Part shown: positions 9,836 through 28,387 of the stretch, one piece after another
How the letters are laid out: each line of letters opens with the position of its first letter
Position numbering within the stretch: position 1 is the stretch's first letter
Origin: Ascaris suum
Lineage: Eukaryota; Nematoda; Chromadorea; Rhabditida; Ascarididae
Assembly: GCA_013433145.1 (NCBI GenBank)
Contig: CM024170.1
Location: 9,125,366 to 9,189,365, forward strand
Direction: 5' to 3'
Length of the DNA stretch: 64,000 nt
Notes under the pieces: model-generated
Database searches by the model: none
The model's input: the letters and a program-made list of their open reading frames with translations, nothing else
Told to the model about the DNA's origin: nothing
Made by a program: the position numbers and the translations under genes

Positions 9836-10849
9836 CTGAAAACCACACAAAACACTTGTGCTATCGCTTTCTTTAACGGTTGTTTTCGTATGAAATACGC
9901 TACACAAGACTAACTGCGTTATAACGCTGAGGGCAGATGTTAATTCCTCAGAATATTTGTCGATAACGGAAGTTGCGGATCGATTATGAAAAAGATCCAG
10001 CTTTAAGAGTAAGGCGTGAAATCGATTTCCCTACCAAGTTGCTTATTTTCGACAGACGAACACTGGGGTCCACCAAAATGAATTATGCCTGTTCTAACCG
10101 ATTCGCTGCTATGCTCGTCGAATGTCTTGCAATCGAATGCCCATTCCTCATTTCGGGCTTTAATATAGGGGATAATCTCCAATGTATCTGGGGTTTTATT
10201 CAAGTATTTGCCTATGTTCAAGTATCTGTTAGTCTTTATGGAATTAATTGGTTATTTTAAGATGCAGCAACATCGCTAATTTTCGCCCTTTAAGGTTCAA
10301 CAAACGCTAGCATAGAATCATCAGAGTTCGACTTCCTGTGAAATTCCTCTCAATTAGACTATAGTAAATTCCCAAATCTTATTTTACGAGAGTATAAGAC
10401 GCCTAATTGACGTTCAAATATAATAGCTAGTGAATGCTTAAATATATTGATGGTTAAATGCTAGAAATATCGAATCGCTAAAGCACTAATCTACCCGATA
10501 ATCGCCAATTTCGCGAACAGGCGTATAGGATCTTCGTACGCTTCTTGAGTACGCGTCCTGCGAATCGATGGGTGTCGTCTCGCGTGACCACCTAGCCAAG
10601 TAACTCTCCCTGGAATAAAATGCATTTCTCTTCGAATCGTCATCTAAGGTTTCTGGGGATTATATCGTTTTATGAATACTGCGTTGCTTGATAATTATCC
10701 TTTGTTTTGGAGGGACAAGCATATCTGTTATCCTGCATCGAAAGTACTCATCGTATTCACTGAAGTAAGCTGCCGGTATTTTAGTATCACTGAACAGCTA
10801 ATATTTTTGTTTAGTAAACTGTTGAAGATCAAGAAGAATTGAATAGCAT

Positions 10850-11085
10850 ATGTGGATATGGCGCAGTCGGTTTTAAGAGGCCGCTGAGGAAACTCTTTGG
10901 CTTCGTCCTACCGAGTCATTCCAACCAGTGGTTTCATCGGAACGAGGGTGATGGAGCAAATCGGAACTCTCCTCTTGAGTGGAACAACGATGAATCGATC
11001 CATCAGTATCCGATGGGCATGAGACGAGCCTAAGCCATGACCCCTTCACGCTACCTTATAACTTCAGCTAAACGGGGGAAGTGGT
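10850..11085 (+). mobile_element. tRNA-headed SINE-like element
   Basis: A GC-richer block in AT-rich DNA. It starts with a near-perfect Pol III A box, TGGCGCAGTCGG (10859-10870), followed about 40 nt later by a B-box-like GGCTTCGTCCT (10899-10909). The body continues with GGAACAACGATGAATCGATC, GAGACGAGCCTAAGCCATGA and CCCCTTCACGCTACCTTATA. I recall strongylid nematode SINEs with this layout (tRNA-like head, then a similar tail), but that is from memory and unchecked. The 64-codon open frame across it lacks an ATG and is incidental. It lies, in the antisense direction, in the presumed intron of the Tyr-rich gene. No poly-A tail or target duplication is clear. Confidence 0.55.
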
Positions 11086-11453
11086 AGTTATGAAGAGACA
11101 TTTATTTGTAATAAATGCTTAATCGACTAACGTAAATAAACGTGAATATGGAGGAAATTTGAGAACTGATATGAGTGGTGTTTGTCTGAGAATGTCTGGT
11201 GACTCATTAGAAATGATCACACTAACCTCGGAATGCAGGAAAGGTCGAGCGATCTCGAACGCTTGATGTAGTAATTCATCTTCTCAGCAGACAACCGTTC
11301 CAATTATGGTGAACTGTTTTCTTTGAACAATCGTTGTGATCGGGAAGCCAAGACTTCTTGAGGAGCTTCTCGTAAAGCTTCACTTCAACGACCAATATTT
11401 TTGGTACTTTTCTAAACGTTCTGATGAATCATTGTTTGGAGAGAGCGTTGGGA

Positions 11454-11471
11454 TTTTTTTTTTTTTTTTTT
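11454..11471. repeat. Poly-T tract (18 nt)
   Basis: Uninterrupted T run. It could be the A tail of a retroposed copy on the minus strand, but no body next to it is recognised. Confidence 0.8.
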
Positions 11472-12816
11472 GAAAAGAAGGTAAATTGATTGGAGTAGAT
11501 TTCAAATGGCGACAACAAGATGAGGAAATCTTGAGAGTGCTGCTGTATTGGAATTACATTCCTAGAGAACGACTATAGAAAGCTGTAGTATATACCGATT
11601 GTCACACAAGCTGGTTTAAAATGCGTAAGCATTACTGTATATACGAAAGTACAATTCCCATCACAAATGGTATTGATTGCTTAAGGCCATAGCATTCATA
11701 TATGTTTGAGGTAATTCGGTTCACAAATTAATTTTACGGTTGGAATGGGTGGGAATGTCGTTTGATTCATTTGACGCCCTCTAGTTAGCTTCACTGGATT
11801 CGTTATAGGGCACTTCATCGAATTAACCCCCTGTTGTAAGCGACATCTTTTCTTTCAGACCTCCTCTTTACTTCTACCTTAGCAGTGGTATGTCGTAGGG
11901 GGGGGGGCCTTGATGATATTCAGCAAGCCTCAAAATTTGAAGCACCATAACAACTGGTATGTCCCCGCTATTTTGAAAATGTTACGAAGCTCGAGGAGTC
12001 TTGAAGGAGTGTCGAGATGATATCTGAACATTAACTTTAACCAAACATTTCGATGGAAATCTCGGAAGTGCTTCGTTGTTGCTAGCTGAGGAGTTTTTTA
12101 AGCTCGAGGAGTGTTATTTAAGGCTACATAGCCTTCGAATAAAAATTTAAATCAGTGTTAGAAGTGCTAAAGATTCATTTGTTTTGCCTATTGTTCTACA
12201 ATCTAAAGGTTTCTTTAATTGTTCTAGAAATGTCCCAAAAGTTTTTAGTAAATTTAGAGAAAGCGATAAACCGATAGAAATATTAACTCAAAACTGTTTC
12301 GCTCATTTATTTTTTGAGGTCTGAAACTCATTAATATTAGAGGAAGTGCAACTAAAGGTACTCAGATTTAGAATTCATTAAATCAGAAGGTGAATGTTTA
12401 TATTTAAGCGATGACGAGTAATCGAATGTTTCAATTATTAAGACATATTGATTGCCGATAGATTCACCACATCATCCATAATTACAATACCTCACTAGCT
12501 TGAATAACGATTAAGAGGCTGTTTAAAACGATAACATGTAGAATGTGATGAGGCGGGTTTCACAAGTGTTTTTCCTCAGTGCTTAGAACGAATGTTTTAG
12601 AGGAAGCACTGGCTATCAAAGATACGTTTACGGGGTAGTGACTATTGGATTCGTTACAGAAATCTTCATACCTGAAGGAGACGCTCGAGCGTGAGAGTAT
12701 CGGGTGTGGTGTTCGCGGCGCTAGTGTTGCACGCTACGGTTCGGTGCTCTCTGCGCCTCAGGCACCAGCAAACAATTCGGTGGGCGGAATGCATCCCACG
12801 CACTGAAAGCACTCAC

Positions 12817-12905
12817 ACCTCGTCTACCTCGGCTAGCAGCAGGACATTTTCGAAGCATCACATCGGAGAATGTTGCCCTCCATTTCCACCTATCGCGATC
12901 ATGTT
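12817..12905 (-). CDS. Possible further upstream exon of the Tyr-rich gene
   Basis: In a locally GC-rich patch, an acceptor TTGATCGCAG ends at 12906. It is followed by two bases and 29 codons to a strong donor GGT|GTGAGT in phase 0, which fits the phase-0 start of the exon at 9835. The peptide HDRDRWKWRATFSDVMLRKC ends PAASRGRRG, basic and Trp-rich. The other two minus frames are closed by stops. On the plus strand a GTG-started frame with a hydrophobic start covers the same bases and is a competing reading, but it lacks an ATG. The join over a 3 kb intron is inference. Confidence 0.35.
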
Positions 12906-15900
12906 CTGCGATCAATAATGTTCACAGTTTCGATCTTAACACACCATTTAATGATACGTGGTGGCAAATCCAGCACCCCCTTTCCCATTCCTCCCCCCAT
13001 TCTCAATCTTTAACATCTCGCATGGCTTTTTAATTGCGTCGGGTTAAGAAGCACGTTGTACTGGCTAAAAATATTTGAAAAGTGGAACAAGTTTTCAGTA
13101 TGAGTAAACTACATACGAACCGAGTGATTTCTTTAAAAACATTCCTATACATATTTTTGCATACGCACAGACATTAGTTTTTCGTTGAAAACAGCAGCCG
13201 CACAAGTTCATATGTTTTTTGATTGCCAGATGGCTTGCAGTGGTCCAAACTTGTTGCCTGGCCACAGTGAAAAAAACTCATCAGAAGGAAATATAAAAAG
13301 AGCAGTTTTAAAATTTGATTGCTGCATTACGACTCCTTCCTATGGAATTCGCCGAATTAGAGTTGTTTCCACGTAATATTTTATATTTGATGCTTCTATG
13401 TCGTCTTTTCGAAGAAATCTGAAGAGATTCCCCTCCTACCCGTTTTTCTTTCTCCCCCCCCCCCCCCCCTCCGCTTCATTCCCTGAAATTCTCTCCAGTG
13501 TCTAATGAATTCCTTCATATTTACATCGTATCCCAATAACAATGAACGATTCGAAATGACATTTAGTAAAGCGTAAGAGCGACACTCGCATTGACTTCAT
13601 TTGTGCGATTTCAATGAACACTGATTGAAATCGCACAAAGTTTATTTGGCGGTGCTCAATGGACTTCGTCAATAAACTCTTCGCCTTGATCCTCTTCCTT
13701 CCCCGAGTTGCCTCTACTACCTTCTGGACAATTGCTCCGCTTTGTGCGACTTATGCCATCACATCAGCCGACCACTCTTTTGCCACCCATTTGTTTATAA
13801 CGAATATTCATTACTAGCATGTTACTGGAACGCGAACGCGTCATATCAAAGGCTGAGTTAAATGCAAACGTTTGCCGACGTTCAAGCATATGCACTGGTA
13901 TTTGATGAAAAAATGGCGGAAGTACAGCCGTAAATTTGTGGCAGGGGCAAGCAGCGAAGAGCTGAAAATATGGCTGTCGTGGGTCCCATTGGGAAATAAC
14001 GTTGAGCGTGTTTTCTTCACTTTAGCACAGCACGATGATGTCAGCCTCTAAATAACAAATTTCTTTGATAATTATAACTTATACAGGAACACCAAGGTTC
14101 CCAAATCGTATTCAAAAATCATTCTGCTGCTCTAAGAAACTGCCGACAACTACCGCTACGGACAACGTAATGCTTGCTGTCGCAGTGAGTTAGTGACTTG
14201 CTTCTTGCAAACATGCGCTTATTGAACGCATTTCTAACATCCCCCTCCCCCTCCCCATTCATTCTTCACCCAGATGCTAGGAGATGTATTTCCTAATGGA
14301 ACCGATTTTATTAAACAGCGTTTCGCTCCCCAGTCTAGCATTGAATATAATAGTAATTCTATAAACTGTATTTTCAATCGAACACGAAACTGCTACTAAC
14401 TGACCACAGGATTCTCTAAGAGAAGTATGCTGGAGCACTTCTTACCGAACATGTCAGGATCATCAACGGGAGAATGTCTTTCGACACCCAGCTACACAGG
14501 AGCAGCTGCCATCCATTACTTAATTTGTGTCGCTTACATTTAATTTCTTGTGAAGCACTCTCACTTCCGGTCTCAAGTTATCCACAAAATTATGTCACCA
14601 AGCCGATTTGCGATTCTGTTTGTTTCTTTTTGTCACCATACAGTGAAGGAAGACGTTTAATGAGCCTGTCGAAATGGAAGTTTCCTGTCAAGTTTCATCG
14701 TCATTTTCTCAGAAAAAAAAAACAACAAAGTTGCAGCCGAAAAATCTGATGTACTATCATATTCAAGACAATGCTTACTTAACCACTAATGAGTAAAATC
14801 ATCCGTGTTTAAACTCTTTTAATTTTTATGTAAATCTTGTTATGCGCCACTCTATTGCAACTGGTTTGCCACAAGTGACGAGATTTTAAAGTATATTTGT
14901 AAAATCGATCGATCTGCATTTATATTTCTGTTGTGGCATTATGTGCGCTTTTTGCTCTACGGGGACTTCGATTAACATCCTGAGCAACACTCAAACAAAT
15001 TGTCCACTTTAAATTCCACCTAGCATGTCTGAATTTATCGAAGAGCTCTTCGAAGGAAACGGTAATCCTCGAAGAGAATTGTTATGAAAATTGTGACGGC
15101 AACCGTTTCAAGACGTTTGCCACTATAGCTGGCAAAAAAGTTTTAATAAGTTTCGCCGCTTTATTTCAGCAAATTTTATGCGATATAATGGTGCAACGTC
15201 AAAGCCGATAGCTGCTCACAGATATATCAAACATTAAATAGCACACCAATGAACCAATCCATAGCATATGCACATAAAGCGACCGTAGAAATGATGAACT
15301 TCTTTTCAAATGCGATAATGGCGGATTTCCTTTCAAATACGGTAATCTAGCGCAGATGCCATCTGTGCACATACTAGCATCGCTAAATTTGTGCACTTAT
15401 TGTCGTAGGCAACGGTATATCTATACCCCCTTGAAGAATATGCACATTATGGGTCCCTCATTTTAATTTGCAAATACGCTTTTGAAATCTTCACTTGATG
15501 CCGTAACCCCAGCTTCGTTGAGGTTAACCATCTCTTAATTGAGTTTCCTCACTTCACGTGCTATAAAAATCATGCATTGAACTTCACTCTGTAATCATAC
15601 ACTGTGCACGGTATTCACGCACTTGAATGAAAGAAGGGGAAATAGATTGACGAAAACAAACTTTCTTGTTGAGGATTTATATAAACATTCGGGCGACAGG
15701 AAATCGCGCTAGCCATTGTTTTGTTGCTTTCTTTCGAATATATACATCTTTTGAATTACTACAAAAGGCATATACCTTGATAACTTCCTTAGTTTACTTG
15801 ACTGTTCGGTCACCTGTGAAGTAATGATTTCTTTCGCATATCGTAGAGTGGCATTCAACGAGTAATAAAATTTGCCCTGATATTAAATGTATCTTCTGAA

Positions 15901-16184
15901 ACGAGAAATTTTGGTTATATAAGTCATGTTCATTAGTCCGGCTCAGACTGAGGTGATAATTATTGTTTGATAAGCAATCACCAATCAATTGTTACCATCT
16001 ATTTTCATCGGTCATCGAAGGATTGTTCACTAGCAGTTTGGCATAATTGTTGAATAACTACAAACATGTACCGCAATTCACCTAGTTGAACATTTTGCTC
16101 TATGTTTCTTTATTAAGCCTCTAATAACATCTTTCCGCCTGTCTCAATATCGCCTGACGATAACGTCGACATGCCCACCAATAA
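12906..16184. other. Tract with repeats and weak open frames
   Basis: AT-rich. It contains a C16 run (13454-13469) and a perfect inverted repeat (separate entry). An ATG-started plus frame of 91 codons at 14474-14749 (MSFDTQLHRSSCHPLLN) has a basic C-terminal end, but no splice or poly(A) context and no recognisable domain. A minus frame at 15988-15794 is similar. Nothing else is supportable. Confidence 0.25.
13600..13639. repeat. Perfect 16 bp inverted repeat with 8 nt loop
   Basis: TTTGTGCGATTTCAAT at 13600-13615 is the exact reverse complement of ATTGAAATCGCACAAA at 13624-13639; the loop is GAACACTG. This is the longest perfect stem I found. It could be a hairpin RNA, a protein-binding palindrome or the remnant of a palindromic element. 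No T tract follows. Confidence 0.8.
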
Positions 16185-16500
16185 TGTGTGTCACATTTGC
16201 TTATTTAATCTTTTATTGTCTCAGACAGATCTTTTTGCTAATATGTTCTTCCGAATCATCTGCTGGATTATGCTGTTCTCTTTCAATTTATTTTTTTCCC
16301 TCTATGAAATTTTCTCAATGTTCGCTTCAACCGTAGTCTCATTGAGTAATAAATCGGAAGCCTAACGAAGAATAATCATAATTCAATTGTACTTGAAATA
16401 AAGATGATTGTCACCTTATCATTCCTTCCATTATTCGAGTATGCAAACAACAAATATATTACGCTATACTATCGTTAATAATGCACTGAATTATTTTACC
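16185..16500 (+). repeat. Dispersed diverged repeat, copy B
   Basis: Second copy of the element at 4765-5100, in the same orientation, 11.4 kb away. The best conserved parts are the CTGCTGGATTA block, GGAAGCCTAACGAAGAATAA and CTATACTATCGTTAATAATG. The left part is T-rich and poorly alignable. The open frame at 16171-16365 lies in this repeat and is not preserved in copy A. Confidence 0.6.
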
Positions 16501-17040
16501 ATCAATTCCATAACATTTCGGAATGCCATAGTACTGAGCTTCAAAAATGATTAATCTCACTAGAGTTTTGCGTTTGCGCAAAGTTGGCGTAATTTATGTC
16601 TTCCGGTTTTTTATTGATGCTTTTATTATTAATATTTGCTTAAATAAGAACAAAATGATGGATCAACAAATTTCACAAATTCCAAAGGAGCGCCGTTTCT
16701 AATTTTCTACTATTCGTTTCGATAAAGTTGTTAAAGAAGGAAACGCGACAGAGATGTTTGCATTTTAATATTTTTTCATTTAATAATCTTTGAACTAAAT
16801 CCGGAAGAAATAATTGTATCAAGAGAATCGTACAAAATCATACCAGAATTCAACTAACGGCCAAATCGGGGAGAGAATTTTCCTTGTCGTTGTACTTTCT
16901 CTTCAAAATCAATGCTCAATGTCTAAATGATTACCTAGGCAATACATCGTCATATTCGTCGCTTATGGTGATGTTGATGAGGAGTGCACCTTTAATGCTC
17001 TATTCACTGCAACAGGGAATACGCCCTTAGCGTCGATGGG
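16500..17040. other. Empty AT-rich stretch
   Basis: No supported gene, RNA or repeat seen. Confidence 0.4.
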
Positions 17041-17428
17041 TTGCCGCTGATATTGAGGTCAGTACGATTTTTAGCGCCATCGAAACTGCTGTCATCCAGT
17101 GAAACTGCTGTCATCCAGCCAACATTTGGCAGTTCAGACGGGGAATGTCTAAGATATAGACCCCTTCCGCCCAGCACGCCAAACTCAAGGGCAATCGTGA
17201 AAAAATCGACGAAGTGGGCCGTTCAAGCACTCCATTCTCCATCCTCGGTTAATTGTTGACTCGAATAGTGAATACTAGCAGAATAGCATTCAAAAGGTAC
17301 ATCCACGGATTGCTTGTCGAAAACTAATGTCAATGGTCAAAAAGTCCTGTTCATCGAGGTCTACATGTCGGATCGTCCTGATCGACCGAATGTAATGAGC
17401 ACCAATTTATATTTCGAAGATAAGTAGT
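17041..17428 (+). other. GC-richer patch with coding character
   Basis: Two adjacent plus frames (17041-17259, and after TAG at 17284 up to 17428) are open and hydrophilic; the second reads in part NVNGQKVLFIEVYMSDRPDR. A 39 bp GT...AG interval (GTTAATTG to GAATAG, about 17248-17286) would join them in phase, but it is very short even for a nematode intron. There is no ATG in the first frame. This may be a gene fragment or relic. No family recognised. Confidence 0.25.
17082..17119. repeat. 19 bp tandem duplication
   Basis: GAAACTGCTGTCATCCAGT is followed at once by GAAACTGCTGTCATCCAGC, a recent exact-length duplication of 19 bp. If the surrounding frame was coding, it would shift it by one base. 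Confidence 0.85.
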
Positions 17429-18183
17429 AAAGATTGCCGCCGAGTAGAATTTGACGACACCGATCACGATCAGTTGATGGGAAACGACTCTATAAATTTT
17501 ATAAATGCTTTACATTGTCGCTCGTCAATAGTTATATCTTAATGAGCGTGATCGATTGAAGAAGCACAAATTGCACGTTATCGAAAATAAACTAAGGGAT
17601 GCATTAATGAGATTTGAATTCGAGTCGCAGTAAAATCCATCAGGTGTAATATTGAGAGTTGATTGGCGAATACGAATGCCTTATTACACCATTCGTCAAA
17701 ATCAAATTCCATTGAATCGATGATACAATCCTCGATTTAATACTAACATTGCTTCTTCAATAAATAGGTGAAGCAGATGAGATGTTGCTCTACGTACAAC
17801 ATAATCCAACTATCCTCTCAACGAATGTTTAACACAGCAACGTCGTAGAATTATTACCTCTTGCAATTGTTTTTAGCACACACTGCAAACTGTGAAACTC
17901 CAATAAAATCCCCATAGACAAATGGATTATCAGACTTTCGCAATTTATTGTGTATTTGAAAATGAACACACAATGCATAGGAGCATCGCGTCTTGATTTA
18001 TGTGTTAGGAAGAAAATACATTATTTCTTTTCTGATCTGTGGGGAACGACTGTAATAGGATGGAATCGGCAGTCTGATAAGAAGGCTTGGGTGGAGGGGA
18101 GGGGGAGGGGGAGACTGAGAATATGGATATGGAATCAAATTTGGAGCACTTAATGGATTTAACACTTGTACTGTTTTTTTTCA
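17429..18183. other. Intergenic, no supported gene
   Basis: AT-rich, with a short G-rich purine stretch near 18090-18115 (GGGGAGGGGGAGGGGG). Small overlapping frames on both strands only. Confidence 0.3.
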
Positions 18184-18294
18184 GCAAATGTTTACATATA
18201 ACCGCAAACGAACATCATGGCTACGATGCGGGGCATGCGCGTGTGGCTTCTACACATGAAGTTTTTTGAGGCAAATGTTTACATATAACAGCAA
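18184..18294. repeat. 24 bp direct repeat, 87 bp apart
   Basis: GCAAATGTTTACATATAAC plus CGCAA at 18184-18207 recurs at 18271-18294 with a single change (C to A). The 63 bp between are unrelated. This could be a target-site-like duplication or paired binding sites. Confidence 0.75.
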
Positions 18295-20186
18295 GGTCTA
18301 GGGGGCCATTAGATCAGTTCAGTCCCTATTAGGATCTAGTAATGAGCTAAACGTCGAGCTATTCCTTCACGCCGTATCACTGACCGTCTCAAAAAAAGTA
18401 GTAAAAAAGAGAGGTAAAGCTAAGATGCGCGTTTGCCGAATTCACAAGACCCGAGTAGAATTACTGGCCGGAAGCAATGCCCATTCGAGAGCACAGCGTG
18501 TCTGGTGGTTCTTGTGAGGTAAAAGTAACCTGTATTATAGTTACTGATTAACTCAGACAGCTGCCTCGGTGATGTGCATCCTCTAAATGATTCCTTAAGT
18601 AATTTCCAATAACTGTCCATTTCCACAAGAGGTTAATTGCTTCCCGCCTCAGCAGTTTTTCAATATCACTACTCAAATATGGTTTCCTTAATCATAAATC
18701 TTCTAGAGGTACACTTCTTAGCACTCGCTGAAATTGGCTTTTTACATCAGCTGTGGCGGCTAAACCGATGATGTTTATTTTGACATCAGGAAAGGTTTGA
18801 TTTAGTTTCACTACCTCCTTATATTAAATCTCTGCAGCACTGGATATATTTCTCCTTATATTAAAATCCTGTGGGATGAGACAATCTCTGCTGCATGGAT
18901 TACCGATTTTCTCCCTGACGATATTTCTAGTACTGTTAAATGAGCAAATACAACAGTTTCTCTAATTCTGAGAGCATTCTCTTCCAGAGATATATCTGTA
19001 CTCATTAAATTATTTACAATCGAAATCCGTCCGCTTCTCGAGCTCGTCTGCACTGTCCCATCTCCATCGGATTCTTGCAGGGATACTAATCAACTAAATT
19101 TGGTCAGAAAATTTCAAACGCACTTCACTCTTCGGTTGTACAGAAGGCAGTGTGCTCGTCATTTGTGATCGCTTATTGCATGCAGAGAATTGATGCCTTA
19201 AGTTAGAAGACGCTTGAGCTGCACCATTCTCACATCCTCTTCTTTTGCATATTTGTATTTAGCTTGCTGCTTCTGCAACTGTGCGCCGTCCCGTTAATAT
19301 TAATTTCTATGTTGTGACATGTTGTTGACTTCACTCTTGTTTATAGATTTGTTTTCTTCTTCTTCCCTTTTATTCTTTCTTCCCTCCCTCCCCCTCCCCC
19401 TTTGTTTCATCCGTTGGGGCGGCATATTTGATTTCAAACCTTATGCGCTATAAATTATTACATATTCGCTCTGCATTAACGAATAATTTATAATGAACTT
19501 ATTTTCATCATGTAGAATCAGGTTTAGTGATCTGTCTAGGTATAACAATATGATGACAGTAAAACTCTATTCAACGCCATTAAGCCGGTTCAGTTTGTTC
19601 ATTCAGAAGAAACATTATTACATGAAAGACAGAAACATTTGCGATATGAGTCCGAGCTATCACCAATATACGGAAAGCGTCGAACGGATTTTGCCAGTAC
19701 TAAATTAGCTCAAATAAAAATTGTAGGTCATAAAAGTGGCAAAGTTTATCAATGATGAAGACCTAACTGAGGAAATTTTCCTTTTGTAAAAAAAAAACAA
19801 CGTTAGTGAATCAAATAGAAACAAGGGACTGTTCGGGAGCTCTATTTATCTGTTTACAACGTTTACGAATAGGCGTAGAGTTCATTTCATTCCGAATCGC
19901 TCATAACGAGTTTCCGTCGGAGCCTCGAAAGCATGAGTGTGAAACGTCTGCAAAACCCACATCGCAATAGTCGTGGTTAAATTCTACTTAGCTGTTATGT
20001 TCTTGCCTATAACTAAAAAATCGAACTATTTAATTTGCGATTAACAGAACTCATCAAACGGCGTTTTTCTCTTGAAAGCGAGAATTTTTTAATCCCGGGC
20101 TTCTAGTTCAGGCCAATAGGGCAAAAGTTCTTAGTCCCTTAGATAGATTCCGATAATATTCGGAATCTTATTTTTGTTTTTCTTTC
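18295..20186. other. Intergenic with one weak ORF
   Basis: The only frame worth a note is plus 19493-19708: ATG start, 71 codons (MNLFSSCRIRFSDLSRYNN), with AATAAA about 5 nt after the stop. No splice context and no known domain. The CT-rich run at 19365-19405 is simple sequence. Confidence 0.2.
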
Positions 20187-20454
20187 TTACATTTCTCGTC
20201 GATAAAGAATTTTGCAGTTTAACAGCCAAGAAAAAGGGCGTGTAACTCTACGAAAAACTAACGTACAATTTTTTGAATTTCTTCCATTAAAATCAGTATG
20301 AGGCAGTTTTAATGTTTTTTCAGTGGCTCCTTTTTCTATCTGTAAAGTCGTTGAAGTGAGAACGACGTCCGCGCTGCTTGTTTGTCTTCGCGTTCTCTTG
20401 CCCAACTCTCCTCACGGAACCCTTTTGGCCATACGACAACACTCTTGTTGGCAT
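20187..20454 (-). other. Overlapping basic open frames, unassigned
   Basis: On minus, an ATG at 20454 starts 44 codons (MPTRVLSYGQKGSVRRVGQE), and in another frame 20405-20187 is open for 72 codons without ATG. Both are basic and hydrophilic. This may be an exon of an unknown gene; the two frames cannot both be real. Confidence 0.2.
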
Positions 20455-20826
20455 CCAATCATGCAAGCAATCTTAGTGCTTGCTTCATTGATTAGCTAGC
20501 TTCTTCTCTTAAGCAGGGTATCGTCTCTAATTTACATTTAATGCGTTATTCGATATCATCTATTCAAATTATAAATCCTCTTCACTTGTTCCTCGCTTTA
20601 ACACTGCAATTCCAAACTTATTCTTTGCACGGATTGAATTTGGTAATTCAGGTTTGCTGCAGATTTGATTACTGATATGAATTGCATCAATTACTTTACG
20701 TTTCACAACCGATCGGTTACCTTTACAAACGCTTTTTGTTGTGCTCGCATTCTTGTATAATCGGTCAGGTGAAAGCTGAATGCATTATTTTTGTATGCTT
20801 TGTTGATTTTTTGCTAACCTATTGGT

Positions 20827-20866
20827 GTAATGAGATATGATTATTGGTATAATGATATCTCATTAC
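20827..20866. repeat. Perfect 12 bp inverted repeat
   Basis: GTAATGAGATAT (20827-20838) pairs with ATATCTCATTAC (20855-20866) over a 16 nt loop that contains another ATTGGTATAATG. The left arm is also followed by a partial direct copy, so the locus looks like a small duplicated-and-inverted segment. Confidence 0.75.
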
Positions 20867-21480
20867 GTCATCATGCGGTTATTTAATACAACGGAAGCCT
20901 CTTTACAGCGGTGCTAATTACTCTTTGATTATTCCCGCTGTGCCATTCTTTACAGCATACCAAATGTCACCTTATTGCCGCATAACTTAGTAAGTAATTC
21001 ATTGAGTAAGAATAGAGAATCGTTGTCGAACATAGCAATTAATAAGAACGGCTTCAACTTCAATTTCCTTCGATTTTTGCATAAGTTTTCAGTCCGTAAA
21101 CTTCAAGCGACTCAAAATCTTGCTTGTTGAATTGAATTGCTCATTAAATTAGAGTACATTGAGAAATGATACACTTCTAATATGCTAATTTCAGAAGAAG
21201 ATTTCGATTAATAAAAATATTCCTTTTGCCATAGAATGATGCGAACTTGCTAGCGGTGCGTATTTCTTTTGCTATTTGGGTAGAGTGACAATTAACTGCA
21301 AATATATTTTGATGATGCAATATTCATAATGCCTCTTCTTGTGAAAAATCGAGCATTGGCTCAAATCGCTAGCAATAGTTCGTTTTATTTTTTTCCATCA
21401 GGTTGCACTTTGAAGAATTTAACTTCTTTAATTAGTGGTATCTTTTATAATTGATATAAAAGGTTATTAATCTAAATAAA

Positions 21481-28234
<6,754 letters not shown>

Positions 28235-28258
28235 TTTTCAGGTATTGAGTTATAGCTC

Positions 28259-28387
28259 ATGAAAAGCGCACTTATTTTCGGACGCGCCACGAAGAGAACT
28301 TTGCTCCTTCATTGGTATCGAAGCGGACCAAGAATTAGGCTCTTCTTGTGCTTTGTTGTGGTCAGCGAATTAAATTCAATGAGCTGA
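28259..28387 (+). CDS. Small ORF behind a leader-type acceptor
   Basis: The acceptor ACAACTTTTTCAG ends at 28241, and 17 nt later an ATG opens 42 codons (MKSALIFGRATKRTLLLHWY), ending after a hydrophobic run (LFLCFVVV). This layout fits a trans-spliced small gene or a first exon. Against it, a highly charged Arg/Ser/Lys-rich minus frame (28494-28309) covers the same DNA. Confidence 0.25.
   Translation: MKSALIFGRATKRTLLLHWYRSGPRIRLFLCFVVVSELNSMS

Larger units (their letters stand above)
9836..12816 (-). other. Probable intron of the Tyr-rich gene
   Basis: About 3 kb with a SINE-like element and a T tract (separate entries). At 9973-10260 both strands are open: a plus frame rich in charged residues and a minus frame (10221-10003) ending in TAA. 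The minus one contains a phase-0 TCG|GTTAGA donor that could in principle lead into the exon at 9835. I cannot decide between exon and chance. The remainder is AT-rich and empty. Confidence 0.3.

Noticed and set aside
12691..12918. Plus frame with an apparent signal peptide
   Set aside because: It starts with GTG, not ATG, and the GTG is part of a GTGAGAG donor-like string; the minus-strand exon explains the patch better.
13441..13490. Poly-C run as a possible assembly gap marker
   Set aside because: Similar G/C homopolymers recur across the window with normal flanks, so it is genuine simple sequence.
16171..16365. Plus ATG frame of 64 codons
   Set aside because: It lies in the dispersed repeat and its frame is not preserved in the other copy.
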